From Apis mellifera (lineage: Eukaryota; Arthropoda; Insecta; Hymenoptera; Apidae), in contig NC_037649.1 in NCBI RefSeq assembly GCF_003254395.2, forward strand, positions 10,007,931 to 10,071,930: 64,000 nt of DNA, read 5' to 3'. Within the stretch, counting starts at the first letter, position 1; each line of letters opens with the position of its first letter. Both the position numbers and the translations under genes were made by a program. Shown here one piece after another: positions 40,301 through 51,440 of this stretch. The notes beneath the pieces were generated by a model that had not been told where the DNA came from, did not search any database, and saw nothing but the letters and a program-made list of their open reading frames with translations.

Positions 40301-43300
40301 TGAACTACTGTGTTTATTCGCTGAGTCTGACCTTGATTATCCGTTACTACTGAATCTGCTTGCACGTTGAATTAATTTTTAAATTGATGTACAAATTTTT
40401 TTACTAATATTATATTAATATTATTAATGTTAGTGTAATATTATTTATTTAAATCAGAAGTTAATATTAAAATAATATTAAAATAAATCTTCTTGCGCGG
40501 TGGTAACAAGTTTGCAACATAAAAAAATTAAACAAGTCGTTATATTTTATTTATTTATTAAAGTAATAAAAACTTTTTATAGAACAAAAGTTTTCTTATT
40601 TAAGTAATTTATAACTTATCAATCTTTTCAAACTTATCGAAGTAAAACATTAATAAATTAAAAAAAAAAAAAGGAGAATGATAAACAGAATGAAATTTAA
40701 AATTTTATTAATTTATGATGGTTACGGAACATATACATTTTATCAATTGCTTCATATGTTATTATTTACACCTTTCATAATTAGACTATTATATATATTT
40801 ACTTGATAATATCTTTTAAAAATACCGATAACCGATATCGTCGCTAGAAATAATTCCCATTGAAGAAATTATAATTAATATTTTCGAAACAGATAATATT
40901 TCTTGCTATATATATTCTATATTTTCAAAATGTGAAGAATTGAAAAATTTACCTATCAAATGAAAAATCATATGCATTCTCAATCTAACTCGTGATGAAT
41001 AACGAATCGTAGAAAACATTCTATACATCCTATGGCAAATCTGTTTTATTAGCAAACGAATACACAGAGAATTAGAAGGTGATTGCAAAGGTGCATTTCT
41101 CGAACGGTAGGAACGGCCTCGGCCCATTAGCCAATTAAAACGTGGTCGAGAAAGTCACGCGATTCACTGACACGAAATCTTTGAAACCAGTTACGGAATG
41201 GGAGAAAAAAAAAGGACCGATCACATGTTCGGCAAACGTGACTACCGTGATCGGCCCTTACGACGGAGTCTTTCTGGCCTTTCACTGTCCTCATTATTTT
41301 CCAGGGAACGAGCACGAGGCTTCTACATTTGTTGCACCTCGTTCGATAAGAAAAATTATTGCATAAGAAGGTCTGTTTCACGCTCGTGGCCCCGTGACTA
41401 AAACCCATCGAACGACACATTGATTGATTTATCGATTTTATTCCAAGTTTTATTACGATACCACAATAATGCCAAGGAACCATCGCATTGAAGAAAGAAA
41501 AGAAAAATATGATAATTGAAAAGAGGATAAAGTATTAAAAAAAAAAATAATAGGAGAATACATTCCAAATTTCAACGATTGTAGAATTATTACAATTTTT
41601 TTGATATTATTAAAAAGAGGTCAAATTATTTTTTGGATTAAAAGATAGAAACTCTAAATGCTGAACATTTAAATATTTATAAATATAATATAAGGTATTA
41701 CTGATTTAAACAATTTGAAATTTAAAAGAGTTTCAATTAAATAGTTTTTTGTGAATATGGTAATCACTGATCTCGCATGTTCACTTTGCATTCGTTCAAC
41801 CTGTTTTCATCGGATTTCACAACTTGTGCCTAGGTGTATTAAATGCGAACGTAGAAATGCATACTTCGTCAAGAAACTAGTTAGCCTTAACCGTAGTGTT
41901 CGAGTTTCTATCCTTCTTATTCGCCGTATTTTTCGTTTACCTCTCACCTAGATCATCGACAAAGCGTGTCAATGCCAAGTATCCTGCGCTAATGTTACAT
42001 TGTATATCCTTTAACATCCTGTAAATTTTCAATCCGTTTAATTTGTAAATTATCAAGACAATAATTCATAAAGATAAATCATATGCATCCAAGATTCATA
42101 ATGAAATTGAGGAATGATCGAATTTCTGGCTACAATCATTTTTTTTTATGTGTAATCAAATTTCAAAACTCCAATAATTTGATCAATTGATTTTTTTGCA
42201 AATGAAATTTACACTCATACTATTTCAAATTATAGTCTAATATTATATTATCAATGATTCAATACATTTCAAAATTAAACGTATCAAAATATTAAAATAT
42301 ATAGACAATTGTAATTCTTTATAAATATTGGATTATAAGATTTTGTATGTATATATATATATACATATGAACAATTCAGAGATTTGTGATATCAATTGTT
42401 AAATCATTCGTTTTTTTCAATAATATATTATAAAATTTAAATTTTATAAATGAATATTGAAAATTAATTACACAAAACATAAAAAACTCAAATTATAGAT
42501 ATTTCTTCAAGTTTGTATATATAAATCGTTATAAAATTTTCTTAAATCTTTCAATAAGGTTTCAAATCGCAATTAAAAATTGCACATCTAACATATCGAC
42601 GCTTTTTATCGTGTGTGAAATGATATATTGGTTATCATTTGATGTGTATTTCACTAATATTTAATCGAAAATTTATTTTGATTAATTTTGAACAATCACG
42701 AAGAATAACATTTAAATATATGTTATACAAATAGAAGTTATGCAATTTTATCTATTTAATCGATCACGAAAATAAAATCGGAAACTAGAAAATCAATAAA
42801 AAAAAGAGGAATAATTAAATCTTATATTTTTTAAAGAGAAAGAAGAATACGAATACACAAGGCGCGCGCGCACGCACACATTATTTTCCTATATGTCTAT
42901 ATTTGAATGAAAATATTGATAATGTACGATATAAATATTCACATAATATTTGCACATATAAATTGCATATGATATATATAATTTAATAAGAATAAATTAA
43001 TGAATACTTCTTAATTAACAATTTATATAATGTTTAGCTTTTATATTCTCTAATATTAATATTTATATTAAATAAATTGCTTTTCAATTTATTTTTTTTT
43101 AATGTATTATTTAAGAAAAATAAGTCAGATATATAACTATTGATATTTATTAATAATATTTATTAATATTCGTTATATTTTTTTGTATTGACATCATGAA
43201 AAATTATAAGTAAAATAACTACTATTATATACTATCTATAAGTTGCTCAAAATTCATAATTTAAAATCCATGGCGCCATATTAAAATTAATGTCACATAA

Positions 43301-43438
43301 TAGGATAAGTTCAAAGTATTTAAAAAAAATTAAATATACACTCAATACATACCTCCGTTGCGATTGACTGTTACTACAAGTATTAGAATATCCGGAATCC
43401 GACACCTTAGCATTTTCAGTGGATATCTCTTCCATCAT
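25317..43438 (-). CDS. per: PERIOD circadian clock protein
   Basis: Negative limb of the circadian feedback loop; represses CLOCK/CYCLE together with cryptochrome. Seventeen minus-strand exons: 43353-43438, 40067-40150, 36654-36838, 34468-34667, 33237-33435, 32917-33132, 31935-32119, 31400-31684, 30827-30973, 27872-28094, 27424-27800, 27151-27338, 26897-27054, 26573-26817, 26265-26483, 25827-26138, 25317-25430; 3423 nt, 1140 residues. Basic nuclear signal KRKDKEHKKKKSK at about 67-79. PAS-A starts near 186 (GFCAVISMHDGLVLYTTPSI). PAS-B and its C-terminal motif run from about 325 to 445 (YFGYLPQDMVGRSLFDFYHP). Residues 530-575 hold the conserved block with SPHHEYYDSKSSTETPPSYN, the region of the fly perS mutation and its kinase sites; S550 and S557 appear equivalent to S589 and S596. 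Ser/Gly-rich stretches flank 604-640. The last two exons encode a conserved C-terminal region absent from flies and thought to bind CRY. Two adjacent start ATGs (43438, 43435). Confidence 0.96.
28095..30826 (-). other. per: period intron 9, 2.7 kb
   Basis: Lies between exons ending in FS and starting in EHDSVM. Nothing coding is seen. It contains long T runs (28427-28448, 30098-30118) and other low-complexity text. A GC-neutral patch just left of 28260 follows the exon. Confidence 0.7.
34668..36653 (-). other. per: period intron 3, 2.0 kb
   Basis: Intron between KKP (exon 3) and ANTGEF (exon 4). Splice phase uniquely supports the CAG acceptor at 34668. Interior is AT-rich with short GC-richer patches near 35440 and 36110-36180. 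No exon supported. Confidence 0.7.
38494..38507. promoter_or_regulatory. E-box in a 14-bp perfect palindrome, period intron 2
   Basis: GTGACACGTGTCAC reads the same on both strands and centres on CACGTG, the core bound by CLOCK/CYCLE and other bHLH proteins. GTCACG follows immediately. Confidence 0.5.
38926..38931. promoter_or_regulatory. CACGTG E-box, period intron 2
   Basis: Canonical E-box inside GCAGGCACGTGGCACTGCAC, 423 bp from the palindromic E-box and in the same GC-richer segment. Confidence 0.45.
40151..43352 (-). other. per: period intron 1, 3.2 kb
   Basis: Separates the first coding exon (MMEEISTENAKVSDSGYSN) from exon 2 (SSGSSISRNSNRSESSGYCG). AT-rich except for an isolated CpG-rich island at about 41090-41410, which may be regulatory or an unrecognised alternative exon. 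A purine-pyrimidine alternating GC/CA run sits at 42861-42880. Confidence 0.6.
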
Positions 43439-43511
43439 TCTCTTCTAAGGGTAGTTTTTCTTTCAGATAATATCCGTTGAATCACAACACTATTACTAAA
43501 TCAAACTCGTT

Positions 43512-43517
43512 CACGTG
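43512..43517. promoter_or_regulatory. CACGTG E-box upstream of period start codon
   Basis: Canonical E-box 74 bp upstream of the period ATG (43438, minus strand). It may be in the 5' UTR or core promoter. CLOCK/CYCLE activation of per through E-boxes is established in insects; use of this site is inference. Confidence 0.5.
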
Positions 43518-43849
43518 TCATTTCTATATTTCTTGGCGGTAAAAGTTATAAAAATGATAAAGAAAAACACGAAGAAATTGTTTGTATTTACATGAACGAA
43601 AAGGGATAGTATTTTTTAAATATATTCGTATTCACTATCTAAATTAAAAATAATGCACCATTTAATCGATTATAAAAAATTAGTAAATTAAATGAAAAAC
43701 AAATGTTTTCACTAATTTCTTCTCTGTTAATTTCACAATATAGTAAACACTACGATGCGTACTAGACAGTAATATCTCTGAGGACTGAACTACACCGAAC
43801 ATCACATATCTATCGCACCGAGTGACTGTTCCGCATAACGCTGCACGTT

Positions 43850-43872
43850 CGGTAACACGTGAGTTGTTACCC
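43850..43872. promoter_or_regulatory. CACGTG E-box flanked by an inverted GGTAACA repeat, period promoter
   Basis: CACGTG at 43856-43861, about 420 bp upstream of the period ATG, lies inside GGTAACACGTGAGTTGTTACC, whose seven-base ends are inverted repeats. The surrounding 43740-43960 is GC-richer than the flanks and is the likely core promoter region. Confidence 0.55.
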
Positions 43873-44352
43873 CCTCTATTTCACTGTTAACCTATATCGA
43901 TGCAAAACGTGCCTCACTTAAACCACTCAAACACGATGAACACGATTAAAATAATCTCCCCATGACTTTACGTTTAATTCCAATGTATTTTACTGGCGCG
44001 AAAATTTTTTTTTATGTATTACACATTGCGACACCTGTTGGGAATTTTTTTGTTTTTTCAATTCAAATCTAACCGATGATTCGGGAATCGATTAAATATA
44101 ACATCATATACCGTTTTTCTATAAAAATTATTTTATTGCACATTTTATGAACACATCAAAGAAATATGCAAAAAATAAATTATAAACATCGTATACTTTA
44201 AAAGTGCAGTATAAAAGTGAAATGCATAAATGAGTGCAAATACAATAATCCTCTGATATAAATCTTCATTCAGTAATAAAAAGGAGAAAATATATAAAAT
44301 TATAATTTATTCTTTATATTTTAAGCTTCATATACACAATGGTAGTAATATC

Positions 44353-44408
44353 TTACTCTGCTATATCACAGTCATCACAGGTACACATCTTTGAATCCTT
44401 TAGATATC
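44353..44408 (-). other. Candidate terminal coding exon of unknown gene
   Basis: On the minus strand a very good acceptor (long pyrimidine tract ending TTATCTTTCAG) precedes 56 nt whose one long frame reads YLKDSKMCTCDDCDIAE and then stops. The cysteine/aspartate-rich tail does not look random. No upstream exon of matching phase was found nearby, except that it could in principle join an RBM45 exon ending in phase 1 (46749-47536). I do not recognise the protein. Confidence 0.25.
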
Positions 44409-46040
44409 CTGAAAGATAAAAGAAAAAATATATCAAATTAGTAAATTATGAACATATAATGCAAAGTAAGATATTCTGTTCTGTGTAAAAAAAAAAATTA
44501 AGTGAAAATCAGTGTGAGATTTTGAATATTCAATGTGTATTTTAATAATCATCAAACAAGTCAGTTACAGTCTCCTAAAACATCATTGCGTATAGTCATT
44601 GAGTAGAACAGTCTAATACATGTACAAAATGTCCATCATAAAATGTTCATGTTGTGCGTTAATTATATATTGGTATTTCACGATTTGTGATCATGAACAT
44701 ATTAATTCTCTAAGAAAATGTACTTTTTTTAAAAGAAATTTGATCTAAATGTAAAAACTAACATATTAAAATATTTGCAAATACATTTATACACATGAAT
44801 ATTGATTCCAAAACAAGATTTACTTGTAATACTTCCATAGAAAATGTTCAAAATTTTTTTTTTACTTTTACATCTGTAATTGTGTATTTAAAAAAACTAA
44901 TTTTATTTAAAAAAAATTGATAATGAAATATTTCCAAATCTTTTTGATATTGAATTAAATATTTTACTGTGTAAGTAAAATTAAAATTATTGTAACCTAT
45001 GATAAAATTTAATATTACTTTATCAAATATATCTTTTGCACATAAAAATATTTTTTACATTTGCATTTACTATATTTATAGTTAAAAAAATATAATTTCA
45101 ATTTATATTTTATGTAATACTATATTATAACATACAAAATTACATTTGCAAAATACTCACAAAAATAAGTATTATTCTATGGAATAAATCTTATTTTGAA
45201 ATTTTAATTCTATGAAATATATTATTATTTATCATTATGAAATTCGAATATTTCTTGAAATACATACAAGAAATAAATTACTTTTCATTTTACGTTTTCT
45301 TTCATACATATTGTAGCTAATAAAAGAATTATACAGTACTATCGGATATAAATAATAAACAAAAACATATATTATTAATTCTAAAGCATAGGTTATATTT
45401 TAAAGCCTGCACGAATAGTTAAAATTAATATTATAATTAATAACAATATAATCCTTGTTTTATAAACAAAGATATAAAATATTAAAATATAATTTCATTT
45501 TATTTTCTTTCTAGAAACTTATTTGTTTCTCTCCTTTATTGATTTATTAATCATTTATTAATTTAAAAATGAATTAATTTATTTTTTTTAATTTGTTTAA
45601 ATAAACTTTAATTGCAATTTAATACAAAAATATATATGCATTGAAAGAGAGATTTTTTACCTCTTACCTTTGATTAATCTAATATTATATTACCATATAA
45701 CAATAAATGCGCACTTCGAATATATTGCATCATATACCTTCCTTATATTAAAGGAAGGAATTAAATTAATTATAAAAATTTAACTAATTTTATATATTTC
45801 ATATATTTGTAAAATGAATTTTTAAATTAATTTAATTTTTTTTCACTTTTCGCACAGGCCTCATAAAATAATAAAATCAGGAAGTCATGTGTATGTGTGT
45901 ATATGTGTAACGACATGTAAGGATAAAGTAAAGTAGCGTTAAAGTTTCAGTAACGTTGAAATCGCGAACGTAAGCGGTAGTTAAAAGTAGGTAGTTGGAG
46001 TAGTTTCCTTGGATGCGGGCCCGACGTGGTCAAGTGAGTC

Positions 46041-46088
46041 TTAAAATTCGTCTCTTTTATTGCGTCCAGCTTGTGTATACCAGTCAGT
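46041..46088 (-). other. Candidate alternative terminal exon downstream of RBM45
   Basis: Minus-strand acceptor TTTGTCTTCACAG is followed by 16 in-frame codons reading TDWYTQAGRNKRDEF and a stop. The phase (0) would allow splicing from the RBM45 exon 46443-46675 in place of the normal last exon, giving a shortened fourth RRM. It could equally be the end of an unknown gene, or a chance. Confidence 0.25.
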
Positions 46089-46242
46089 CTGTGAAGACAA
46101 ATAGAAAAATTACATTTTCTCCTGTTTTTTAAGTAAAGTTATCGTCAGTTACAACGTCAGGGTGTTAATATTTAAATGCCTTTCTCTTTCCCTCCTTTCT
46201 TCTTGTATTCGACGATTTACTTACGAGATATACAAAAATAAT

Positions 46243-48137
46243 TTAATTTTCATCTTCGTCCGTCCGTAATCGTTTTCTTCGATCTTCACCGACATTGCGC
46301 TCTTCTGCTTCTAATACTTTTAGTCGAGATCCACAAATTTCTTGTCCATGCAAAACCTATAAAACAATATAATTTTATGAATTAATTAGCTTAATTAACT
46401 TTATTTTTTATTTAGGAATTATTGTAAATTAATAAAACATACCTCAATTGCTTCATTTGCACTTTCTACACTAGCATATTTTGCATAACCACAATTTTTT
46501 CCTGGAAGCATATAAACATCTATAAGATTTCCAAATCTGCAAAAAGCATCCTTCATAGCATATATGGGAGGTACTGGAGGCCCACATACAATAAAGCATC
46601 TTTTAGCAACCTCTGCATCTATACTAGCCATTGGTTGCACAGGCGGTAACTTAACACACATTGAATGCTCTAAACCTAATTATATAAAAATATAATTATA
46701 TAAAGATATTATATATTATTGCATTACATAGACAAAATAATTTCTCACTTGGTGCAGTTAATCCTGCAGCTTGAATTAAAGATGTAGCTTGAGCAATAGT
46801 TTCAGCTAAATGTGCTAAATCTGTCCTAGCACTAGCAATTCCACCAGAACTTCCAGGTTTTATTGCATTTTTTGGAGGTGCACTTGATAAATCTGGTTTT
46901 ACTATCATCCTATGACCAGGTGGATATTCAAAACCATGAAATTTTTCTCTTGCATATGCTGCTGCACTAGGATTAGAATATACTACAACAGCTTGACCTC
47001 TTGGCATTCTGTATCTTACATCATTTTTCAAATGACAATAATCCAATCCAGGTACAATATCAAACAATTTCCATAATTGATCTTGATTTAATGCTGGATG
47101 TGCAATTACTTGTAAATGTGTATAACCTTCAGAATTAGGATAATTTGTGGCAATTTCTAAACTAATACTACTCTTTCCAAAATTTGATGAACTATAACCT
47201 CCACTAGTACCATCATAATGAGAAGATAATCCATTATTATATTTTACATCAATATGTTCAGGTTTTGGTTTTTTTGGTTCAGCAAATACAGCTTTATATT
47301 TTCTATCACATTCTTCAAATGCTTTTGCTGCACTGGATACTTTTTTAAATTTTACATAACCAAAGCCTTTTGATTCATTTGTGTTTCTATCTTTAACCAC
47401 TGTTGCATATTCAATAGGTCCAAATTTTAAAAATTCTTGTTGAAGTTCACTATCTGTCATAGATTTAGGTAACACACAAAACAAACGAACCCATCTTTCT
47501 TCTTCATTCGTTTCTCTGACAGATCCTTGATCACGGCTGAAACAATTATCTTCATTTTCATATTTACCAATAATATTGTATACTAAAAAAGAATAATCTT
47601 TTAAAAGATCTTTTTGAATTAAAAATTAATTCTTCTTGTCTTATTAATTATTTAAATTCTTACTTTGATGCAATCATTACTTTAATAGGTCTTCCAACAG
47701 AACCCAACATTTTTCCATTCATTTCTTCCAGTGCAAAAGCTGCTTCTGATGTTTTCGAAAATTTAATGTACGTAACTCCTACATAAACAATGAATCACTT
47801 TTAAAATGTATCAATGATATAAAAAACATATAAAAAATTTTCATAAATAAAAATTATATAAATAAATTTAAAAATATACAAAAAATATTAAAAAATAAAA
47901 TAAAGTCTTATTGATTTCTTCTAGACAAGAGGAATTACCTTTATTTTCCCCTGTAATACGATCTTTAACCACCCAAATATCTTCAATCTTTCCAAATTTT
48001 TCAAAGGCTTTTCTGAGGTCATCTTCTTCCAGACTTTTATGACATATAACAAATAAACGTGAATTCGGTGGATCATCATTTTTTGATCTTAAATCCGTTT
48101 GCGAATAATATGAATCCCTTTCCCTATGGTCAGCCAT
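46243..48137 (-). CDS. RBM45: RNA-binding protein 45-like (four RRM domains)
   Basis: RNA-binding protein related to human RBM45/DRB1, a nuclear factor linked to splicing and neural development. Exons 5' to 3' on the minus strand: 47939-48137, 47664-47778, 46749-47536, 46443-46675, 46243-46356; 1449 nt, 482 residues against 476 in human. RRM1 about 26-104 (SRLFVICHKSLEEDDLRKAF). RRM2 about 120-200 (RLFCVLPKSMTDSELQQEF, then GFGYVKF). A third, degenerate RRM about 250-330 (HLQVIAHPALNQDQLWKLF). RRM4 about 385-460 (KRCFIVCGPPVPPIYAMKDA, NCGYAKY). The C-terminal tail DRRKRLRTDEDEN is a likely nuclear signal. The start ATG in MADHRERDSYY fits the family; CpG-rich DNA upstream of 48137 is the likely promoter. 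Confidence 0.93.
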
Positions 48138-49245
48138 TTTGCAAATGAATGATGCAGACTACGTCGCCCGTCTACGGTCAGTAAAACCGATGCGCTTCAG
48201 GGACGGCTGAAATAGGGTTCTATGATATCATTTTCTCAATAATATCTTTTAAATCTTAATTATCAAAATATTTACAATCTTAATTATATATGTTTAATGC
48301 TATTATAAATTTATTTTTATAATATTACAGCATAAACTTTTTTATATTTTTATTTAAATATAATATTTTTCAAAATAAATTAAATTGTATTATTAAATTA
48401 TTAACATAGATTTCTTTCAAACATAATCATATATATTTTATATATTTTAATTTAGAAGAAAATAAAATAAGAAAGATATCTAGTTAAATATTTATATTAG
48501 TTGTATATTTGCTAGTTTTATGAAGTTTTATTTGACTTTGATGACTCATGGCGCGAAATTATTTTTACTTGGATTTCCATTTTAGTCGATATCAGTGTTG
48601 TTAAGTCAAAATGTTCCATTTTTACTAACTTTTCAGTTTAAAATTAAATATTTAAAAATTAAATGTTTATTGCATGAAATAAAATATTCTTAAAATTATA
48701 AAATGACATCAATACCTTATTAATGGAAATGTAGTATATTAATAATTGTAACAACAGCTAGGTTAGATTAAATTACTTCCACATTTCACAAGATTTGTTG
48801 AACGACTTGACAAATTATGCTTTACTATTTTCTTATAATACAAACTTTTTTTATATAAAAGAAATATGCATTACTAATTATTATTGTTTTTTTATATAAA
48901 TATATATATTTTTTAAATCTGATTGATTTATATTGTATATATATATCTTTAGTTTGTATAATTTAATAAGATAATTTAGTATACACAATTAAAAAACAAA
49001 AAATGAATAAATAACAATATTTCAAAAATCAACAATTTATTAATTTAATGAGAGAAAATGAATAATTTATATGTATATTAGTATATATATTTTTTAATAA
49101 ATTTATTTTTTTTTGAACAAAATCTTTTCCAGTGATTTTATACAATTATTTATGTATTTATTAAATGTAATATATATAAATACATTTATCATATATAATA
49201 TTAACTATATATACATTTTGTTATTAAAAATTATAATGATAATTA
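48138..49245. other. Intergenic between RBM45 start and PGD 3' end
   Basis: The first 100 bp are CpG-richer and are the probable RBM45 promoter/5' UTR. From about 48250 the sequence is AT-rich with no exon; the right part is the likely PGD 3' UTR. Confidence 0.55.
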
Positions 49246-51440
49246 TTAAACATCATATGTAGAAGCAGATACATTTCCACCATGTCCAGTCCAATTGGTA
49301 TGTACGAATTTTCCTTCTTGACCAAGTAATTCATAAGTATGAGCTCCAAAATAATCTCGTTGAGCTTGAAGTAAATTTGCTGGAAGTCTTGCAGTTCTAT
49401 AACCATCATAAAAAGCTAAAGCAGTTGATAATGCTGGAGTTGGTATGCCTAATGTTACAGCTGTGGATACTACTATTCTTGCACTAGCTTGACATTCTGT
49501 CATTGCTTTAGTAAAGAAATCATCCAATAATAAATTGGAAAGTTTTGGATTCTTTTCAAATGCTGCTTTTATATTGCCCAAAAAAACACTAAAAAATAAA
49601 AGTATAATAAAATATTATTATTAAAATTTTTTTATTTAATATTAAATTTCAATATAAATATATTCAATATACATGTACCTTCTTATAATACATCCTCCTC
49701 TCCACATAAGAGCTATACCACCATAATTCAAATTCCAGTTATGAATTTTTGCAGCTTCCCGTAATAACATAAAACCTTGTGCATAGGAAATAATTTTGGA
49801 GGCATAAAGAGCTTTTTTCAAATGCTCTAGGAATTGTTTTTTGTCACCTTGATATATAGCATCAGGACCTTTTAATGCTGAGCTGGCTTCTATTCTTTCA
49901 CTTTGTAAAGCAGAAAGACATCTAGCAAAAACTGATTCTCCTATTAAAGTTACAGGTACTCCATAATCTAATGCTGCAATAGCTGTCCATTTTCCAGTTC
50001 CTTTTTGACCAGCTGTATCCCTAATTTGTTCTAATAAATATCCTTTTTCATCCTTGTACTTAAGAATATCTCGAGTAATTTCAATTAAAAATGAATCAAG
50101 TTCTCCTTTATTCCAATCATCGAAAACTTGACTCATTTCTTCTGGATTAAGTTTTAAACCATTACGCATAATGTGATATGCTTCACAAATAAGTTGCATA
50201 TCTCCATACTCTATGCCATTGTGTACCATTTTTACAAAATGTCCTGCACCTGTTTCTCCAACCCAATCACAACAAGGTTCTCCATTAACTTTTGCACAGA
50301 TTGACTAAAAAAAAAATATTTTGTTATCAATATATTTAATCTTATCTATGATATATTTAATTTTTAAATAAATAATCATATTTCAACTAAACCTGAAAAA
50401 TGGGTTTAATATGTGGCCAAGCTTTAGGATTACCACCTGGCATCAAAGATGGTCCATATCTGGCACCATCTTCTCCTCCACTAACACCACTACCAACAAA
50501 CAAAATTCCTTTTTTTTCTAATTCTTTAGTTCGTCTATCAGTATCTTGATATTCAGAATTACCACCATCAATGATAATATCTCCAGGGGATAATAAAGGT
50601 ACCAATTGTTCAATAAATGCATCCACAGCTGCACCAGCTAAAATATATTATTTATTATTATTTATTATATTTATTATATATTAAATATTAAATATTTAAA
50701 TTGAATTGAATTTGTATGTTATTTAATTATTATTATTATATTGGCTTAATTATTATATATAAATATTTAAGTAATATATACTTAAAACAAATAATAGTTT
50801 ATGTCAAGGTCAAATTATAATATTAAAACAAAATTTATAATAGAACTTTACCTTTTACCAAAAGCATTACTCTTTTTGGTGATTTTAATTTGTCTACCAT
50901 TTCTTTCAATGTATATGCACCAATAACTTTTGTATTTTTTGCTTCATTTTCCAAAAAAGATTTAACTTTATCTGTTGTACGATTATAGGCACATACAACA
51001 AATCCATGATCATTCATATTTAGGATCAAATTTTGACCCATAACAGCCAACCCAATAAGGGCAATATCAGCACTTCTATAATATAAAATATATTTTTTTA
51101 TTAAATTATATATCATAAGGATTAGATAATTATAAAAATATATCATTTAAGAAATATATGTATTTTAATATCTAAATGTGATAAGAAAAAATATTTTTTT
51201 AATTCAATTTTCATTTTTATTTTCATTTTCATTTTCAATATATGTATACTATCTATACTATCTACTTTTCTTAATTTTTTAAATAATCGATTAATTAATT
51301 ATTAATTAATTACTGATTATCTATTGAATTTTATTCTAACAAAAAATAATTACATAAATCAAATTTTTATCAAGTTTTTATAAATCTAAATTTTTAATTT
51401 ATTGAAAATAATACAAAACTTATACTTACGGTTTACTCAT
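49246..51440 (-). CDS. Pgd: 6-phosphogluconate dehydrogenase, decarboxylating
   Basis: Cytosolic pentose phosphate pathway enzyme; converts 6-phosphogluconate and NADP+ to ribulose 5-phosphate, CO2 and NADPH. Exons 5' to 3' on the minus strand: 51430-51440, 50852-51075, 50393-50637, 49679-50304, 49246-49588; 1449 nt, 482 residues, the normal length. The first coding exon has only 11 nt (MSK plus two bases) and joins SADIALIGLAVMGQN, the NADP-binding motif. GNSEYQDTDRR and GSGVSGGEDGARYGPSLMPG are conserved. The catalytic Lys and Glu lie in HFVKMVHNGIEYGDMQL. QKGTGKWTAIAALDYGVP follows, and the C-terminal NWTGHGGNVSASTYDV is characteristic. Confidence 0.96.

Larger units (their letters stand above)
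43439..46242. other. Intergenic: period promoter to RBM45 3' flank
   Basis: The right-to-left reading holds the RBM45 3' region (down from 46242) and the period promoter and 5' UTR (43439 to about 43960). 44000-45880 is very AT-rich. Two short segments with strong minus-strand acceptors and open ends (44353-44408 and 46041-46088) are listed separately. A GC-richer patch lies at about 45890-46090. Confidence 0.5.

Noticed and set aside
41127..41483. 118-codon minus-strand open frame in period intron 1
   Set aside because: It cannot be joined in phase between period exons 1 and 2, which already fit each other exactly; it is a by-product of a GC-rich patch.
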